Positions 18,384-27,343 of a stretch of DNA of 33,969 nucleotides are shown in pieces. The stretch comes from Phycisphaerae bacterium. Its GTDB lineage: Bacteria; Planctomycetota; Phycisphaerae; Phycisphaerales; SM1A02. The first letter of the stretch is position 1. Every line of letters begins with the position of its first letter. The notes under the pieces are model-generated. The model worked only from the letters and a program-made list of their open reading frames with translations, did not search any database and was not told where the DNA came from. Position numbers and translations under genes: made by a program. The stretch is from positions 1-33,969 of the forward strand of contig NZFX01000077.1 in NCBI GenBank assembly GCA_002689385.1. The letters are read 5' to 3'.

Positions 18384-19373
18384 ATGACAAAAACTATTTC
18401 GTTTATTCTTTCTATTCTTATTGTTTCGATTGCACAAGCGCAAATTCGTATTGTGAATTACAACATTGCAAAGTGTATTGGTGACCATGACGCGATCGAT
18501 TACGTTGTTGACGCGGCTTCGCTTGATGATAGTGAAGGCGATGCGTTTCCTGTTTCTGTATTTCTGTTCCAAGAAGTTTCGAGTGGTAAAGAAAAAATCC
18601 TGCATCGCATGCTTGGTGATACTTATTCTAAGGGAACGTATACAAATCAAGGTGAAGCGGGCGGCGCGCAAGCTATGTTTTTTAATTCAAAACAACTGAA
18701 AGAAAAGACAAGTTCTCACAAGGATATTTTTACGGGTGCAACGCGGTATGCCGACAGGTGGCACTTAGTAGGCATTAAAGAAAGCAAAGGCGTAGAGTTT
18801 TATGTGTACAGCATGCACTTAAAGGCGTCAAAGGGAACCGAAAATAAAGAGCAACGAGAATTTGGAGCAATCGCAATTCTAGAAGACATCGCAACATTGC
18901 CGGAAGAAGCAAACATCATTGTTGTTGGCGATATGAATTTTTATTCGAATACAGAGCCAGCATACAAAGCGTTTGTCAAAGTGCTTATTGATCCACTTGG
19001 AAAAGGCGAGTGGAAAGGTGAGGACGACGCTGAAAAACATACACAGTCACCGAGAAAAATCCAAAAAGGTGGGCTTGTGCATGGTTGCCTCGATGACCGT
19101 TTTGATTTTCAGTTTATCAGTAAGTCTTTGAGAGACGGAAAAGGTATGGAATTAATAGGCGGATCGTACCGCGCTATGGGTAATGACGGCAAGCATTATG
19201 ACCAAGCAATTAACGATAACGGCACTGATAGTAAGTATTTTTCTAATGACAAAGAGCGTAGCAACGAGCTTGCTACTGCGTTGCATGATGCATCTGATCA
19301 TATTCCCGTAATCGTTGATTACGAGTTCAAAAAGCAAAAGAAGAAGAAAATAGCCCCTAGTACCGAAGAATGA
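18384..19373 (+). CDS. Secreted endonuclease/exonuclease/phosphatase-fold protein
   Basis: 329 residues. The signal peptide is MTKTISFILSILIVSIAQAQ. The catalytic framework of the EEP (DNase I-like) superfamily is present: Asn27 in NYNIA, Glu64 in FLFQEV, His145 in YSMHLKAS, Asp183/Asn185 in VVGDMNFY, and Asp305-His306 in SDHIPVI. It is probably a secreted metal-dependent phosphodiesterase acting on nucleic acid or another phosphoester; the substrate is unknown. It ends with a basic KKQKKKK tail and lacks the dockerin of its downstream paralogue. Strong similarity to the next gene along the entire catalytic domain indicates tandem duplication. No ribosome-binding site is seen. Confidence 0.85.
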   Translation: MTKTISFILSILIVSIAQAQIRIVNYNIAKCIGDHDAIDYVVDAASLDDSEGDAFPVSVFLFQEVSSGKEKILHRMLGDTYSKGTYTNQGEAGGAQAMFFNSKQLKEKTSSHKDIFTGATRYADRWHLVGIKESKGVEFYVYSMHLKASKGTENKEQREFGAIAILEDIATLPEEANIIVVGDMNFYSNTEPAYKAFVKVLIDPLGKGEWKGEDDAEKHTQSPRKIQKGGLVHGCLDDRFDFQFISKSLRDGKGMELIGGSYRAMGNDGKHYDQAINDNGTDSKYFSNDKERSNELATALHDASDHIPVIVDYEFKKQKKKKIAPSTEE

Positions 19374-19437
19374 CATAAACCTCATTTTTTAGTGGTTTTT
19401 TTGCGTTCATGTTGTACACTTGCACGAAGGTATGGGC

Positions 19438-21261
19438 ATGATGAAACAAGTATGTATTGCAATTGGCGCACTTTGGATTTCTACAGTGGCTTCTGCACAG
19501 ATACGAGTTATGAGTTACAACATCGCTCAGTTCAAGGGCGATGCAAATGCCATGGCTGATGTCTTACAAGCAGCAAGTGACGATGACTCCCACGGGTTCG
19601 CAACACCTGTTTCTGTTTTTCTTTTTCAAGAAGTAGATGAAGCTGATTTGTCGTTGTTGCAATCCATTGTCGGTGCTAGTTACACCATGGCAACTTTTAC
19701 TGACCAAAACGATAGTAACTGGGGCGGGGCTCAAGCGATGTTTTACAATGCATCACAGTTTGTGGAAAACACATCCTTGCATTATGATATTTATACAGGA
19801 GCAAGCCGCCATGCAGATCGTTGGGCGTTAAATGTTACGGGATACAACGGTAAACGAATCTATGTGTATTCGATGCACTTGAAAGCATCGCCTGGTTCTA
19901 CAAATGAAGAAACAAGACGACAGGGGGCTGAGAGCGTCCGTGATGACATTATGACATTGCCACTTAATAGTCATGTTATCGTAGTGGGAGACATGAACTT
20001 CTATTCGCCAAGCGAGCCAGCATACGATTGGTTTATAGCTTCGGGTGATGGAGAACTTGTTGACCCACTTGGAAATGGGTCAAGTTGGTCAGGTGGATCC
20101 AATGCTCTAAAGCATACGCAGTCGCCACTTTTAAATCAAAACGGTGGACTTATTGGAGGTGGCCTTGATGATCGTTTTGATTTTCAATTCCTTTCGCCTT
20201 CTTTGCTTGATGGTGGTGGGTTTGATTTAATCAATGGAACGTATCGTGCGCTTGGGAATGATGGCAATCATTACAACGATGCTATTAATGCGGGGAATAA
20301 TTATTACTTTCCTGGTGATACTGCAAGAGGCAACGCGCTTGCTGATAAACTCATCATTGCTTCGGACCATATGCCACTGATTGCGGATTACCAAGTACCC
20401 GCCGTGCTCGGCTGGGAATGGAATTCTTCAGAGAATCGTGTTATTGTTGGAGCGATTTCTACAGTAGATTTTATTATTCGCAATGATGCACCAGTTTCGC
20501 ATATCCTCGCTGCTGATGTGCTTGATGTTTCCCTCATTGCTGAGGGCGGAATAACAGGCACTCAATCGGTCTCGATTCCCGCACTTAATCCACCTACTGT
20601 TGTGGCTTTGCCAGTTGACACATCGGTTTTAGGCACATGGAATGGTACAGTAACCTTAACGTCGACAAGTCCTGAAGCGCAAACAACCCCTGAAGTCATT
20701 CAATTGAATGGGGAAGTCATCGGCCACGCAAATGCTTCATTTGATTTTGCGAATGACCTAGACTGGTTTACGTACGACTTTGTGTTTGAGGCAAACACTG
20801 GTGTGCAAGCTTTTAATGTTTTGCTTTTCAATTACGGCTTTGATGGCTCGCAGTCTTTGCTTGAAATTGATGACGTGTCAACGCCAGAGCTGCCAATCAT
20901 GTTCAATGGACTTTCAACCAATGTTGTTGGTTCATTGCCGGCACTGATGGATTTCTCGATAGACACAGACGCAACAACGCCTGATACCTACACATCGTTC
21001 CTTCCAATTTCGTTTAGCGATGAAGATTTGCTTGGTGAACAAAGCGGTATATCAATGTTGACTATTCGTGTTGAAGTTATACCTTCAACAACTATTTGCT
21101 CAGAAGATTTTGATGACGATGGCGATGTTGATGTTGCTGATATTTTGATTCTTATTGCGGATTGGGGAAGCAGCGATGTGATGCATGACTTAGACAACAA
21201 TGGTATCGTTGGGGTTGGTGATTTACTCTTGATGATTGCTGCTTGGGGTCCTTGTGCATAA
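19438..21261 (+). CDS. Secreted EEP-fold nuclease/phosphatase with extra beta domain and dockerin
   Basis: 607 residues from ATG 19438 (GAAGG at 7 nt; 19441 is equally possible, and the upstream in-frame TTG 19420 is less likely). A signal peptide (MMKQVCIAIGALWISTVASA) is followed by an EEP domain (about 21-320) with Asn28, Glu65, His147, Asp185/Asn187 and Asp310-His311. A middle region of about 230 residues looks like one or two Ig/beta-sandwich modules. The last 54 residues are a two-loop dockerin-like module (DFDDDGDVDVADILILIADW, DLDNNGIVGVGDLLLMIAAW, ending GPCA). The enzyme is likely displayed on or attached to a surface scaffold through the dockerin. It is a paralogue of the preceding gene. 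Confidence 0.87.
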   Translation: MMKQVCIAIGALWISTVASAQIRVMSYNIAQFKGDANAMADVLQAASDDDSHGFATPVSVFLFQEVDEADLSLLQSIVGASYTMATFTDQNDSNWGGAQAMFYNASQFVENTSLHYDIYTGASRHADRWALNVTGYNGKRIYVYSMHLKASPGSTNEETRRQGAESVRDDIMTLPLNSHVIVVGDMNFYSPSEPAYDWFIASGDGELVDPLGNGSSWSGGSNALKHTQSPLLNQNGGLIGGGLDDRFDFQFLSPSLLDGGGFDLINGTYRALGNDGNHYNDAINAGNNYYFPGDTARGNALADKLIIASDHMPLIADYQVPAVLGWEWNSSENRVIVGAISTVDFIIRNDAPVSHILAADVLDVSLIAEGGITGTQSVSIPALNPPTVVALPVDTSVLGTWNGTVTLTSTSPEAQTTPEVIQLNGEVIGHANASFDFANDLDWFTYDFVFEANTGVQAFNVLLFNYGFDGSQSLLEIDDVSTPELPIMFNGLSTNVVGSLPALMDFSIDTDATTPDTYTSFLPISFSDEDLLGEQSGISMLTIRVEVIPSTTICSEDFDDDGDVDVADILILIADWGSSDVMHDLDNNGIVGVGDLLLMIAAWGPCA

Positions 21262-21313
21262 CTTTTCTGTCTCAGCCAGCGTTTTTTTCTTAAGCTAAGT
21301 TTTCTAGGAATGA

Positions 21314-21427
21314 AATACCAGCAACTGCCCATATAGAGCAACTTTTGGACAAGAAGATCTTGACGTAGATGGAACTGTAGGCGTTAGGAACATTCTGATC
21401 ATGATTGATGCATCGTTTTCGTGTTAA
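21314..21427 (+). pseudogene. Remnant of a dockerin-encoding gene end
   Basis: After the dockerin-bearing gene, an open stretch reads ...CPYRATFGQEDLDVDGTVG-VRNILIMIDASFSC and then a stop. The calcium-loop pattern D-x-D-x-D-G-x-V-G-V plus the hydrophobic helix match the second dockerin loop of the neighbouring gene (DLDNNGIVGVGDLLLMIAAW). There is no start codon or signal peptide, so this is most likely the tail of a decayed duplicate gene. Confidence 0.6.
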
Positions 21428-21544
21428 TCATACGAGCGTTTTAGGGAAACTTAGAGAGAGAAGAAACCTCACGCACTAGAGAACGACTCACCTTACACGC
21501 CGTCGCGGTTCATTTTTTTGCTTCGCAGTGAGGCAAAAAAAGAA

Positions 21545-22366
21545 CTACCCGCGGGATTGTTTGTTTACAAGAGTGACGATTTGGGCATCATTCTTTTGAA
21601 TCCATCCAGTAGTACCATTTGGCAATGTGATATGCAGCCAATCTGGGCGTTGCTCGATGAGTTCAAATTCGATGCCTTCGTCGATTGGGTCTTTAAGCAT
21701 TGGTGCGTAATTTACACCGTTCCCCTTACGAACAATGACTTCGTTTGCTGTTATCACTCCATGGTCTTGGTATTGGTCTGCAATGTCCGCTGCAACACTT
21801 ACGCCAAGGGCAATGGATGCACAACCCAGCGATATAGAAGCGGTTTTGAAACCTGGAATTGTTCTAAACAGGCGTGCCGAGACAAGTCCCCAGCAGATAC
21901 ACCAAAAGATGATACAAAATGTTAGTCGAGCTTGAGTAGGAAGATCCTCGTGCCAGAACGCAAGACGTGAAAGTATTGATGTTGTGTTTTCTCCGCTTAT
22001 GGGATTGTTGACTAAACTTCGAGCGTATTCTAAGTTCGGTTCAACACGCCCATCGGAAGGAATGTACCGTTTCGCAGATCGATACGCAGCAATCGCTTCA
22101 CCGATTTCGCCAGTTTGCAATTGTGCGTTGCCGAGGTTGTACCATAGTTTCCCATTTTCGATTCCGTCGTCAACGAGAATGTTGAATCGTTCAGCAGATG
22201 TACGAAATGCTTCTTTTGACGCAACTGGGTCAGCAGTTTGCAATGATATGCCTTTGTCATAAGCGATCTGTGCTTCTTGCAACACAGCAATTTGTTGTTC
22301 GCTGGTCAATTGAAGCGGTGTAGCCGCCGTAAGTAATGCAAGTGTGATGGTCGTGAGTGATATCAT
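21545..22366 (-). CDS. batE: BatE-like protein: TPR and SH3-like domains
   Basis: 273 residues, last gene of the Bat operon. A signal or anchor segment (MISLTTITLALLTAATPLQL) is followed by TPR-like helices (about 22-120, including LWYNLGNAQLQTGEIGEAIAAYRSAKRY), two membrane segments (about 145-195) and a C-terminal bacterial SH3-like domain (VITANEVIVRKGNGVNYAPM ... ITLPNGTTGWI). In Bacteroidetes and Leptospira, BatE proteins accompany BatA-D in stress or aerotolerance clusters; the biochemical role is not settled. The ATG overlaps the batD stop by 4 nt, so it is translationally coupled. Confidence 0.82.
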   Translation of the reverse strand: MISLTTITLALLTAATPLQLTSEQQIAVLQEAQIAYDKGISLQTADPVASKEAFRTSAERFNILVDDGIENGKLWYNLGNAQLQTGEIGEAIAAYRSAKRYIPSDGRVEPNLEYARSLVNNPISGENTTSILSRLAFWHEDLPTQARLTFCIIFWCICWGLVSARLFRTIPGFKTASISLGCASIALGVSVAADIADQYQDHGVITANEVIVRKGNGVNYAPMLKDPIDEGIEFELIEQRPDWLHITLPNGTTGWIQKNDAQIVTLVNKQSRG

Positions 22367-24087
22367 GAGAGTTGCTCCACAAGTGTTGCGGCATCGCTTG
22401 CAAGTGTTGCATCTTTGATTCCGCCAAACTGCATTGCATTACAACGTTCCAGCAGTTCTTCCATTTGCGTTGATTGTTGCGCGCATGCGTGGGTGTCTTC
22501 TTGTAAGGTTCGAATTGCTTTTGCAATTTCAGTTGCTTGGTTTGCTGAGGCTAATCTGGTTGCATGCTTTAATGTGCGAGTGGCATGTTTTTTCGCTCCT
22601 TTGCGTCTTGTAGATGGAAGCTTTGCATGTTTCGCCATGCCAAAATATACGAGGATTATAAAGAAGCATAAAGGTGGCGCTGCAACCGTGACAATTAGCA
22701 TCGGGGTGATTGATATGTTTTCAGATTCGAGAAGTGATTCGCCAGCGTAGTTTGCCAGAATACCACCTTCGACTTCCACAGGAGCGTTTCCATGCGAAGC
22801 GGTCTGTGATGCAGAGCCAACAAGGTCGCTTGCAGAAATAGTTTTAACCGATTCGACGGTTATAGGAATCGCCTTGCTCCAAGAAGTGATATACGAATCT
22901 GAAGATGGGTCGTAGCTCGTGAAGGGAAGCGATGGGATCTCATTGGGCGTATCGTTTCGAGGGCGAATCGTTTGCGTAAAGATTTTTGTGCGCCCGTTTA
23001 TGGACCCACCAATAGGTTTGTCTGGCACTTTGAATGTTTCAGTAAGAGCTGGAATTCGGTCAAGCAATGTTGGGCGGAGATAGTCAAGGTTCACAGGACC
23101 CGAAGTGAGGTCAGTCACCCGCATCGTTATGGTTATTGGTTCGCCCACTTTTACTTGAACAGGATCAGCAATAACACGAAAATCAAAATGTCCTACAGCT
23201 CCGCTGTACCATGAGGGCTTGTCAGTGAGTGGCGGAGTTAACACTTCAATGGTGGGCGAGTCTGCAGTTGCACTTATAAGTTGAGACTGTTCAACACGTG
23301 GATCGTTTGATCCAAAAAAACCTGATCGTCTAGGCCTTGAAAGCGCCAGAGGGTAGTCTGCAAATATTGTGACAGGAGAAAGATTTAATTCGCCTGTTGT
23401 TTCTGGCCAAGCGGTTGCTTGCACAGTGAATACAAAAAAAGATGTTGGAATGCCACTGTTTGAAGTCCCCTGAACTTGTTGTACCTTAGTATTACCATCT
23501 TGTAATGGTTCGGTAAAAATGCCGAAGTTGCTATCAGAACGTATTCTTTGAAACATGAATTGTGCGTCTGGTGTAATGCCGTTGGATGGGTCTGAAAATA
23601 CTTCCATAAAAATACGCAATGTCAAATCAATCGGTCTTCCAAGATACACATCGCCGGCTGTTCCAACAATTTCTGCTTCAAGAACACCCGAGGTTGGCGG
23701 CACTTCAATCGTTATCTCCCTTGGCGTTGAATGAAATGTTTTGGCATCAGCAGCAAATGTCAATTCTGGAATTGTAAAAGTACCTTCTTCTGTAGGCGTT
23801 AGAAAAAACGTGACAATTCGACTAGAAGAGGAAGTCATTTTTCCATTGATAAAGGTAGTCTGCTGGGAAGTGCGATCGCCAAGCTGTTTTTGGGTTGTAA
23901 ATCCTGGAATTTCTGGAAGTGTAGGATTTACTTCGCCCTTTACATTTTCAAACACAACGTACATGGGAAGTGGTACGCCAACATAACCAGTTTTGTGTTG
24001 AAACTGAATTGAAACTTGTTGCGAAAACAGTTGCGATGTGACGCAAAGTGACAAAAGAAAGATTAGTCTCAAGGCATGCTGTTTCAT
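22363..24087 (-). CDS. batD: BatD-like membrane protein
   Basis: 574 residues. A signal peptide (MKQHALRLIFLLSLCVTSQLFS) and a large exported region of Ig-like beta domains fit BatD ('oxygen tolerance'), including the segments GYVGVPLPMYVVFENVKG, GDVYLGRPIDLTLRIFMEVF, VKVGEPITITMRVTDLTSGP and IPSLPFTSYDP. A transmembrane helix (about residues 460-485) leads to a basic cytosolic tail. It is predicted to sit in the inner membrane with a periplasmic bulk, near BatA/BatB. The ATG directly follows the batC stop (TAAATG). Confidence 0.88.
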   Translation of the reverse strand: MKQHALRLIFLLSLCVTSQLFSQQVSIQFQHKTGYVGVPLPMYVVFENVKGEVNPTLPEIPGFTTQKQLGDRTSQQTTFINGKMTSSSSRIVTFFLTPTEEGTFTIPELTFAADAKTFHSTPREITIEVPPTSGVLEAEIVGTAGDVYLGRPIDLTLRIFMEVFSDPSNGITPDAQFMFQRIRSDSNFGIFTEPLQDGNTKVQQVQGTSNSGIPTSFFVFTVQATAWPETTGELNLSPVTIFADYPLALSRPRRSGFFGSNDPRVEQSQLISATADSPTIEVLTPPLTDKPSWYSGAVGHFDFRVIADPVQVKVGEPITITMRVTDLTSGPVNLDYLRPTLLDRIPALTETFKVPDKPIGGSINGRTKIFTQTIRPRNDTPNEIPSLPFTSYDPSSDSYITSWSKAIPITVESVKTISASDLVGSASQTASHGNAPVEVEGGILANYAGESLLESENISITPMLIVTVAAPPLCFFIILVYFGMAKHAKLPSTRRKGAKKHATRTLKHATRLASANQATEIAKAIRTLQEDTHACAQQSTQMEELLERCNAMQFGGIKDATLASDAATLVEQLS

Positions 24088-25221
24088 TTACCAATCCTTT
24101 TCTACTGGAACTCGTTGTTTTGCTCTTTTTGCAGCGAGTGCTTTTCGACGTTGCTGTTCCTTGTCACGAATAAGTTGTAAAAGGCGGTTCGCTTCATCTT
24201 TGGAAAGTCTCTTCCCTGCTTCCTTTTCACTGAGTTGGGGAACTTCAGATTCGTCCGCTTGGTCTTGTTGTTCTTGTTCTGTGGTATCGAGTTCGCCTTC
24301 GCTTATGTCTTGCTCTTCAGATTGTTCGCCTTCTTGTTGTTGCTGGTCTTCAGATTGCTCGTCGCCTTTTTGTTCTTCGGATTGTTCGCCTTCTTGTTGC
24401 TGCTGCGGGTCTTTAGACTGCTCGTCGCCTTCTTGTTGCTGCTGGTCTTTAGATTGCTCGTCGCCTTCTTGTTGCTGCTGGTCTTTAGATTGCTCGTCGC
24501 CTTCTTGTTGCTGCTGCGGGTCTTTAGACTGCTCGCCGCCTTCTTGTTGTTGCTGGTCTTCAGACTGCTCGCCGTCTTGTTCTTGTTCCTGTTCTGAATC
24601 GCCTTCGTCTTTGCTTTCTTGCTTTTCCTGTTGCTCATCAGCAGATTTTTCATCTTGCTGTTGTTCTTGATCATCTTGTTGTTGCTGTTGCTCTTGTTGT
24701 TTTTGTTCTTCTTCCATCTGCTCTTGCATCTGGTCAAGTTGTTTGAGCATTTGCCAAGCAAACTCACCATTTGCCCTTGCGTCCATGTCAGTACGGTCTT
24801 CTGTAATGGCAGCGCGGTAACTTTGTAAGGCGTTGGCAATTTGTCCTTTTGCTTTTTCAAGCGCGACGATTGCTTCGTCTGTCGAGGAGGCAGTGCCTGT
24901 GCCTTCGAGTTCTTGAATAGTTTTTTGAAAGACAGCGTTCCCATAATTGAAAGCACTGTGCGTTCGTAGTGTTTCGTCATCGCTTGTTGCCATCGCATTA
25001 TCAAAGGCAGAGGCCGCTGTAGTAAAATCTTCAAGGTTGTAGTGCGCAACTCCGCGGTCATACATAATTTCTGCGTTTTCTGTTTCTTTAGCAAGCGTGT
25101 CGAGCGCGTCGGCAGCTTCCTGCCACGACTCTTCCATGAGAAACGTGTGCGCTTGGCTTTGCAAACTTACTTGCGGTGCAAAGGTTGCAACAACTGAAAA
25201 TATGAACGTTGAAAACATCAT
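24088..25221 (-). CDS. batC: BatC-like TPR protein with long Gln/Glu/Asp/Lys repeat region
   Basis: 377 residues. A signal-like N-terminus (MMFSTFIFSVVATFAPQVSL) and TPR helices (about 20-150, with MYDRGVAHYNLEDFTTAASAFDNAM) are followed by an extremely low-complexity acidic tract (about 165-310) made of repeats like DEQSKDQQQQEG. A conserved-looking C-terminal tail (RLSKDEANRLLQLIRDKEQQ ...) ends the protein. BatC proteins usually carry a TPR domain and a charged tail; here the tail is greatly enlarged. It overlaps batB by 4 nt. In the cell it probably forms a flexible, extended periplasmic linker. Confidence 0.85.
   Translation of the reverse strand: MMFSTFIFSVVATFAPQVSLQSQAHTFLMEESWQEAADALDTLAKETENAEIMYDRGVAHYNLEDFTTAASAFDNAMATSDDETLRTHSAFNYGNAVFQKTIQELEGTGTASSTDEAIVALEKAKGQIANALQSYRAAITEDRTDMDARANGEFAWQMLKQLDQMQEQMEEEQKQQEQQQQQDDQEQQQDEKSADEQQEKQESKDEGDSEQEQEQDGEQSEDQQQQEGGEQSKDPQQQQEGDEQSKDQQQQEGDEQSKDQQQQEGDEQSKDPQQQQEGEQSEEQKGDEQSEDQQQQEGEQSEEQDISEGELDTTEQEQQDQADESEVPQLSEKEAGKRLSKDEANRLLQLIRDKEQQRRKALAAKRAKQRVPVEKDW
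24317..24575 (-). repeat. Tandem 36/39-bp coding repeats in batC
   Basis: About seven partly degenerate copies of a 36-bp unit (encoding DEQSKDQQQQEG) are present, some with an extra proline codon giving 39 bp. Central copies are almost identical at the DNA level, so slippage or recombination could change the copy number. Confidence 0.88.
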
Positions 25222-26255
25222 GAAATCACCTCATATGTGCGTGCAGAGCGCTTGTTCTTTGGGCGTAGGCTCATCCAAGAGTCTCCAAGTATGATAAGCA
25301 GGGCGGGTATTGCAAACCATTGAAAACGTGGGATAAATTGTTCAAGCTTGACACTGTCAAAACTTTTACCAGCATCTGAGGCAATTCTTTGTGCATATAT
25401 TGAACCAAGGTCTAGGTTCGCCGTGCCAGCTGGAACAAACGCGCCACCACCCGCTCTTGCTACTCGTTCAAGTTCTTCAGGGTTCATAAGTGACCAGACT
25501 TCTTCACCCTCAAAGGTAATAAAAGAAGGTTGCCCATAAAGCGTAGTGGGGATGCGCGCACCAGTAGTTGCATCGCCAATCCCAACGGTGTACACCGATA
25601 TGCCAGCGTTCGAAGCATCTTGTGCAGCCTCGATAGGGAAACTCCCCATATCTTCGCCATCGGTCAAAACAATAATTGTTTTGTATTCTTGTACCTCGTC
25701 GGTAAAACTTTTTTGGGCGAGTCGGATACCGTCGCCTATCTTTGTTCCCCCTCGAAGCACACTTCTCGGTGAAATGTCGTCAAGCGAGAGTCGAAGAGAG
25801 GCATAATCAAGTGTTAGTGGCACGGAAAGTGCTGCATCGCCCGCGACCGTTACAAGTCCAGCTCGATCACTCCCCATAACATCAAGCACATCCCCAATTG
25901 CTGTTTTCGCTCGGTCGAGACGATTAGGTCGAATATCTTGCGCAAGCATTGACCGAGAAACATCAAGAACAAAGAACGTATCGATACCTTGTTGTTCCAC
26001 TTCTTTGTACTTGGTTCCCCAGCGAGGATCAAGCAAGGAAAGGCACGCTAATGTCGCAACTCCGATGAGAATCGCAATTCGAAACCTCCGCCTTCCGTTT
26101 GAGCTCGCACAAGTTAGTCGTGGAATTAGCCGCTTGGTCGCAATCCGATTGAGCACTTTGAATCGGCCCAAATAACCAAGAATGAGTAAAGATGCAAGAA
26201 CAGCAACTGCCCAGAAGTACACCGTGTTGTTTGGATTATTAAATTGAATATCCAT
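25218..26255 (-). CDS. batB: BatB-like von Willebrand factor A protein
   Basis: 345 residues. Two N-terminal transmembrane helices (about 11-29 and 59-76), a VWA domain (about 90-290) and a C-terminal transmembrane helix (about 313-330) match BatB. The MIDAS metal site D98-x-S100-x-S102 is intact (VLDVSRSM), and VLTDGEDMGSF gives the MIDAS aspartate region. It is expected to form membrane complexes with BatA and the MoxR ATPase. It overlaps batA by one base. Confidence 0.9.
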   Translation of the reverse strand: MDIQFNNPNNTVYFWAVAVLASLLILGYLGRFKVLNRIATKRLIPRLTCASSNGRRRFRIAILIGVATLACLSLLDPRWGTKYKEVEQQGIDTFFVLDVSRSMLAQDIRPNRLDRAKTAIGDVLDVMGSDRAGLVTVAGDAALSVPLTLDYASLRLSLDDISPRSVLRGGTKIGDGIRLAQKSFTDEVQEYKTIIVLTDGEDMGSFPIEAAQDASNAGISVYTVGIGDATTGARIPTTLYGQPSFITFEGEEVWSLMNPEELERVARAGGGAFVPAGTANLDLGSIYAQRIASDAGKSFDSVKLEQFIPRFQWFAIPALLIILGDSWMSLRPKNKRSARTYEVIS

Positions 26256-27343
26256 TAGTCCAAAATCCTGTAGTACGTGTTGCGAAGAAATATATCTGCG
26301 ATAAGAAGCACGAATGCAACAAGAAGAAGCGGAGGTACTGCAAACCCCGCAAGAACGACACTTTGTACAGCCATATCAACGTGATTTACATACGTTCGTT
26401 GCGTAATTTCTGTGCGTTCCATTTCATCAATGATGGCATATATGGCTTCGAGAGAAGCAGTGTCAGTTGCGCGAAAGTATTCGCCGTCTGTAATAGTAGC
26501 AATCTCACGGAGCGTTATCTCATCAATATTTACTTGTTGATTTCGCATTTGTATTTTTCCAGTAAATGGATTGCGGACTGGAGTAGGCGCCCAGCCATTT
26601 GTGCCAGCACCGATTGCATACACCTTGATTCCCATAGCCGCAGCCATGTCTGCTGCAGTAAGTGGTTCAATATCACCCGCAGTATTTTCGCCATCAGTTA
26701 ACAAGATGATAACTTTTGATTTAATTGTTTCGCCTGATTCTGATTTTACCCGAGCATCCAACGATGAAAGGCGCTCTACGGCAAGCGCAAGTGCGTCGCC
26801 AATAGCGGTACCATTTTCTGATTGCTCAGAGACAATTTCAATGCCATTAAGCACATCTGTTACCAGAAATTCATGATCAAATGTCATTGGACAGTTGCTG
26901 TCGGCGTAACCAGCAAACGTAACAAGCCCTATAAGGTCGCCACTTCGACCATCGAGCGAGCCCATGCCGCCGATGAAGTCGCCAGCAACTCGTCGCACAG
27001 CGGTGAGTCGGTCAACAGCTTTGCCGTCAATGGTAAAGTCATGTGCGTTCATACTTGATGAGCGGTCGATGACCATCTCGATAGCAACACCGTCGGATGC
27101 TTGTTTTGTTTTTTCAAAACGCTTCTGTGGACGTGCAACACAAACGATGAGCATCGCAATGGCAAGCGTTCGTAGCACTGTTGGAGTCCATGCAGTCTTA
27201 CTTCGTAAGGATGCGGGTAATAAAGAAACGTCGACTGAAGTAGCATAGGAAATGCCAGTGTTAAAAGTTTGTTTTCTCCATCGCCACCAAAGCAGTGGAA
27301 TAGCCAATAGAAAAAGAAGAAGCCAAGCGTTGTGAAAAGTCAT
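26255..27343 (-). CDS. batA: BatA-like von Willebrand factor A protein
   Basis: 362 residues. An N-terminal transmembrane helix (about 4-20), a second (about 55-71), a VWA domain (about 85-310) and a C-terminal helix (about 330-352) match BatA. The MIDAS motif D93-x-S95-x-S97 is present in MVIDRSSSMNAHDF, and ILLTDGENTAGDIEP carries the later aspartate. It overlaps the upstream gene by 4 nt (ATGA). Same role as its neighbour batB: a membrane-bound, metal-dependent protein-protein adhesion module. Confidence 0.9.
   Translation of the reverse strand: MTFHNAWLLLFLLAIPLLWWRWRKQTFNTGISYATSVDVSLLPASLRSKTAWTPTVLRTLAIAMLIVCVARPQKRFEKTKQASDGVAIEMVIDRSSSMNAHDFTIDGKAVDRLTAVRRVAGDFIGGMGSLDGRSGDLIGLVTFAGYADSNCPMTFDHEFLVTDVLNGIEIVSEQSENGTAIGDALALAVERLSSLDARVKSESGETIKSKVIILLTDGENTAGDIEPLTAADMAAAMGIKVYAIGAGTNGWAPTPVRNPFTGKIQMRNQQVNIDEITLREIATITDGEYFRATDTASLEAIYAIIDEMERTEITQRTYVNHVDMAVQSVVLAGFAVPPLLLVAFVLLIADIFLRNTYYRILD

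Noticed and set aside
24317-24575. Regular 36-bp repeats considered as a CRISPR array
   Set aside because: Units are contiguous without unique spacers, keep the reading frame and encode a low-complexity tract in batC.
24038-24670. 210-codon Ser/Cys-rich frame and related Leu/Phe-rich frame opposite batC
   Set aside because: These are mirror products of the CAG/GAA-rich batC repeats; no start signals or sensible composition.
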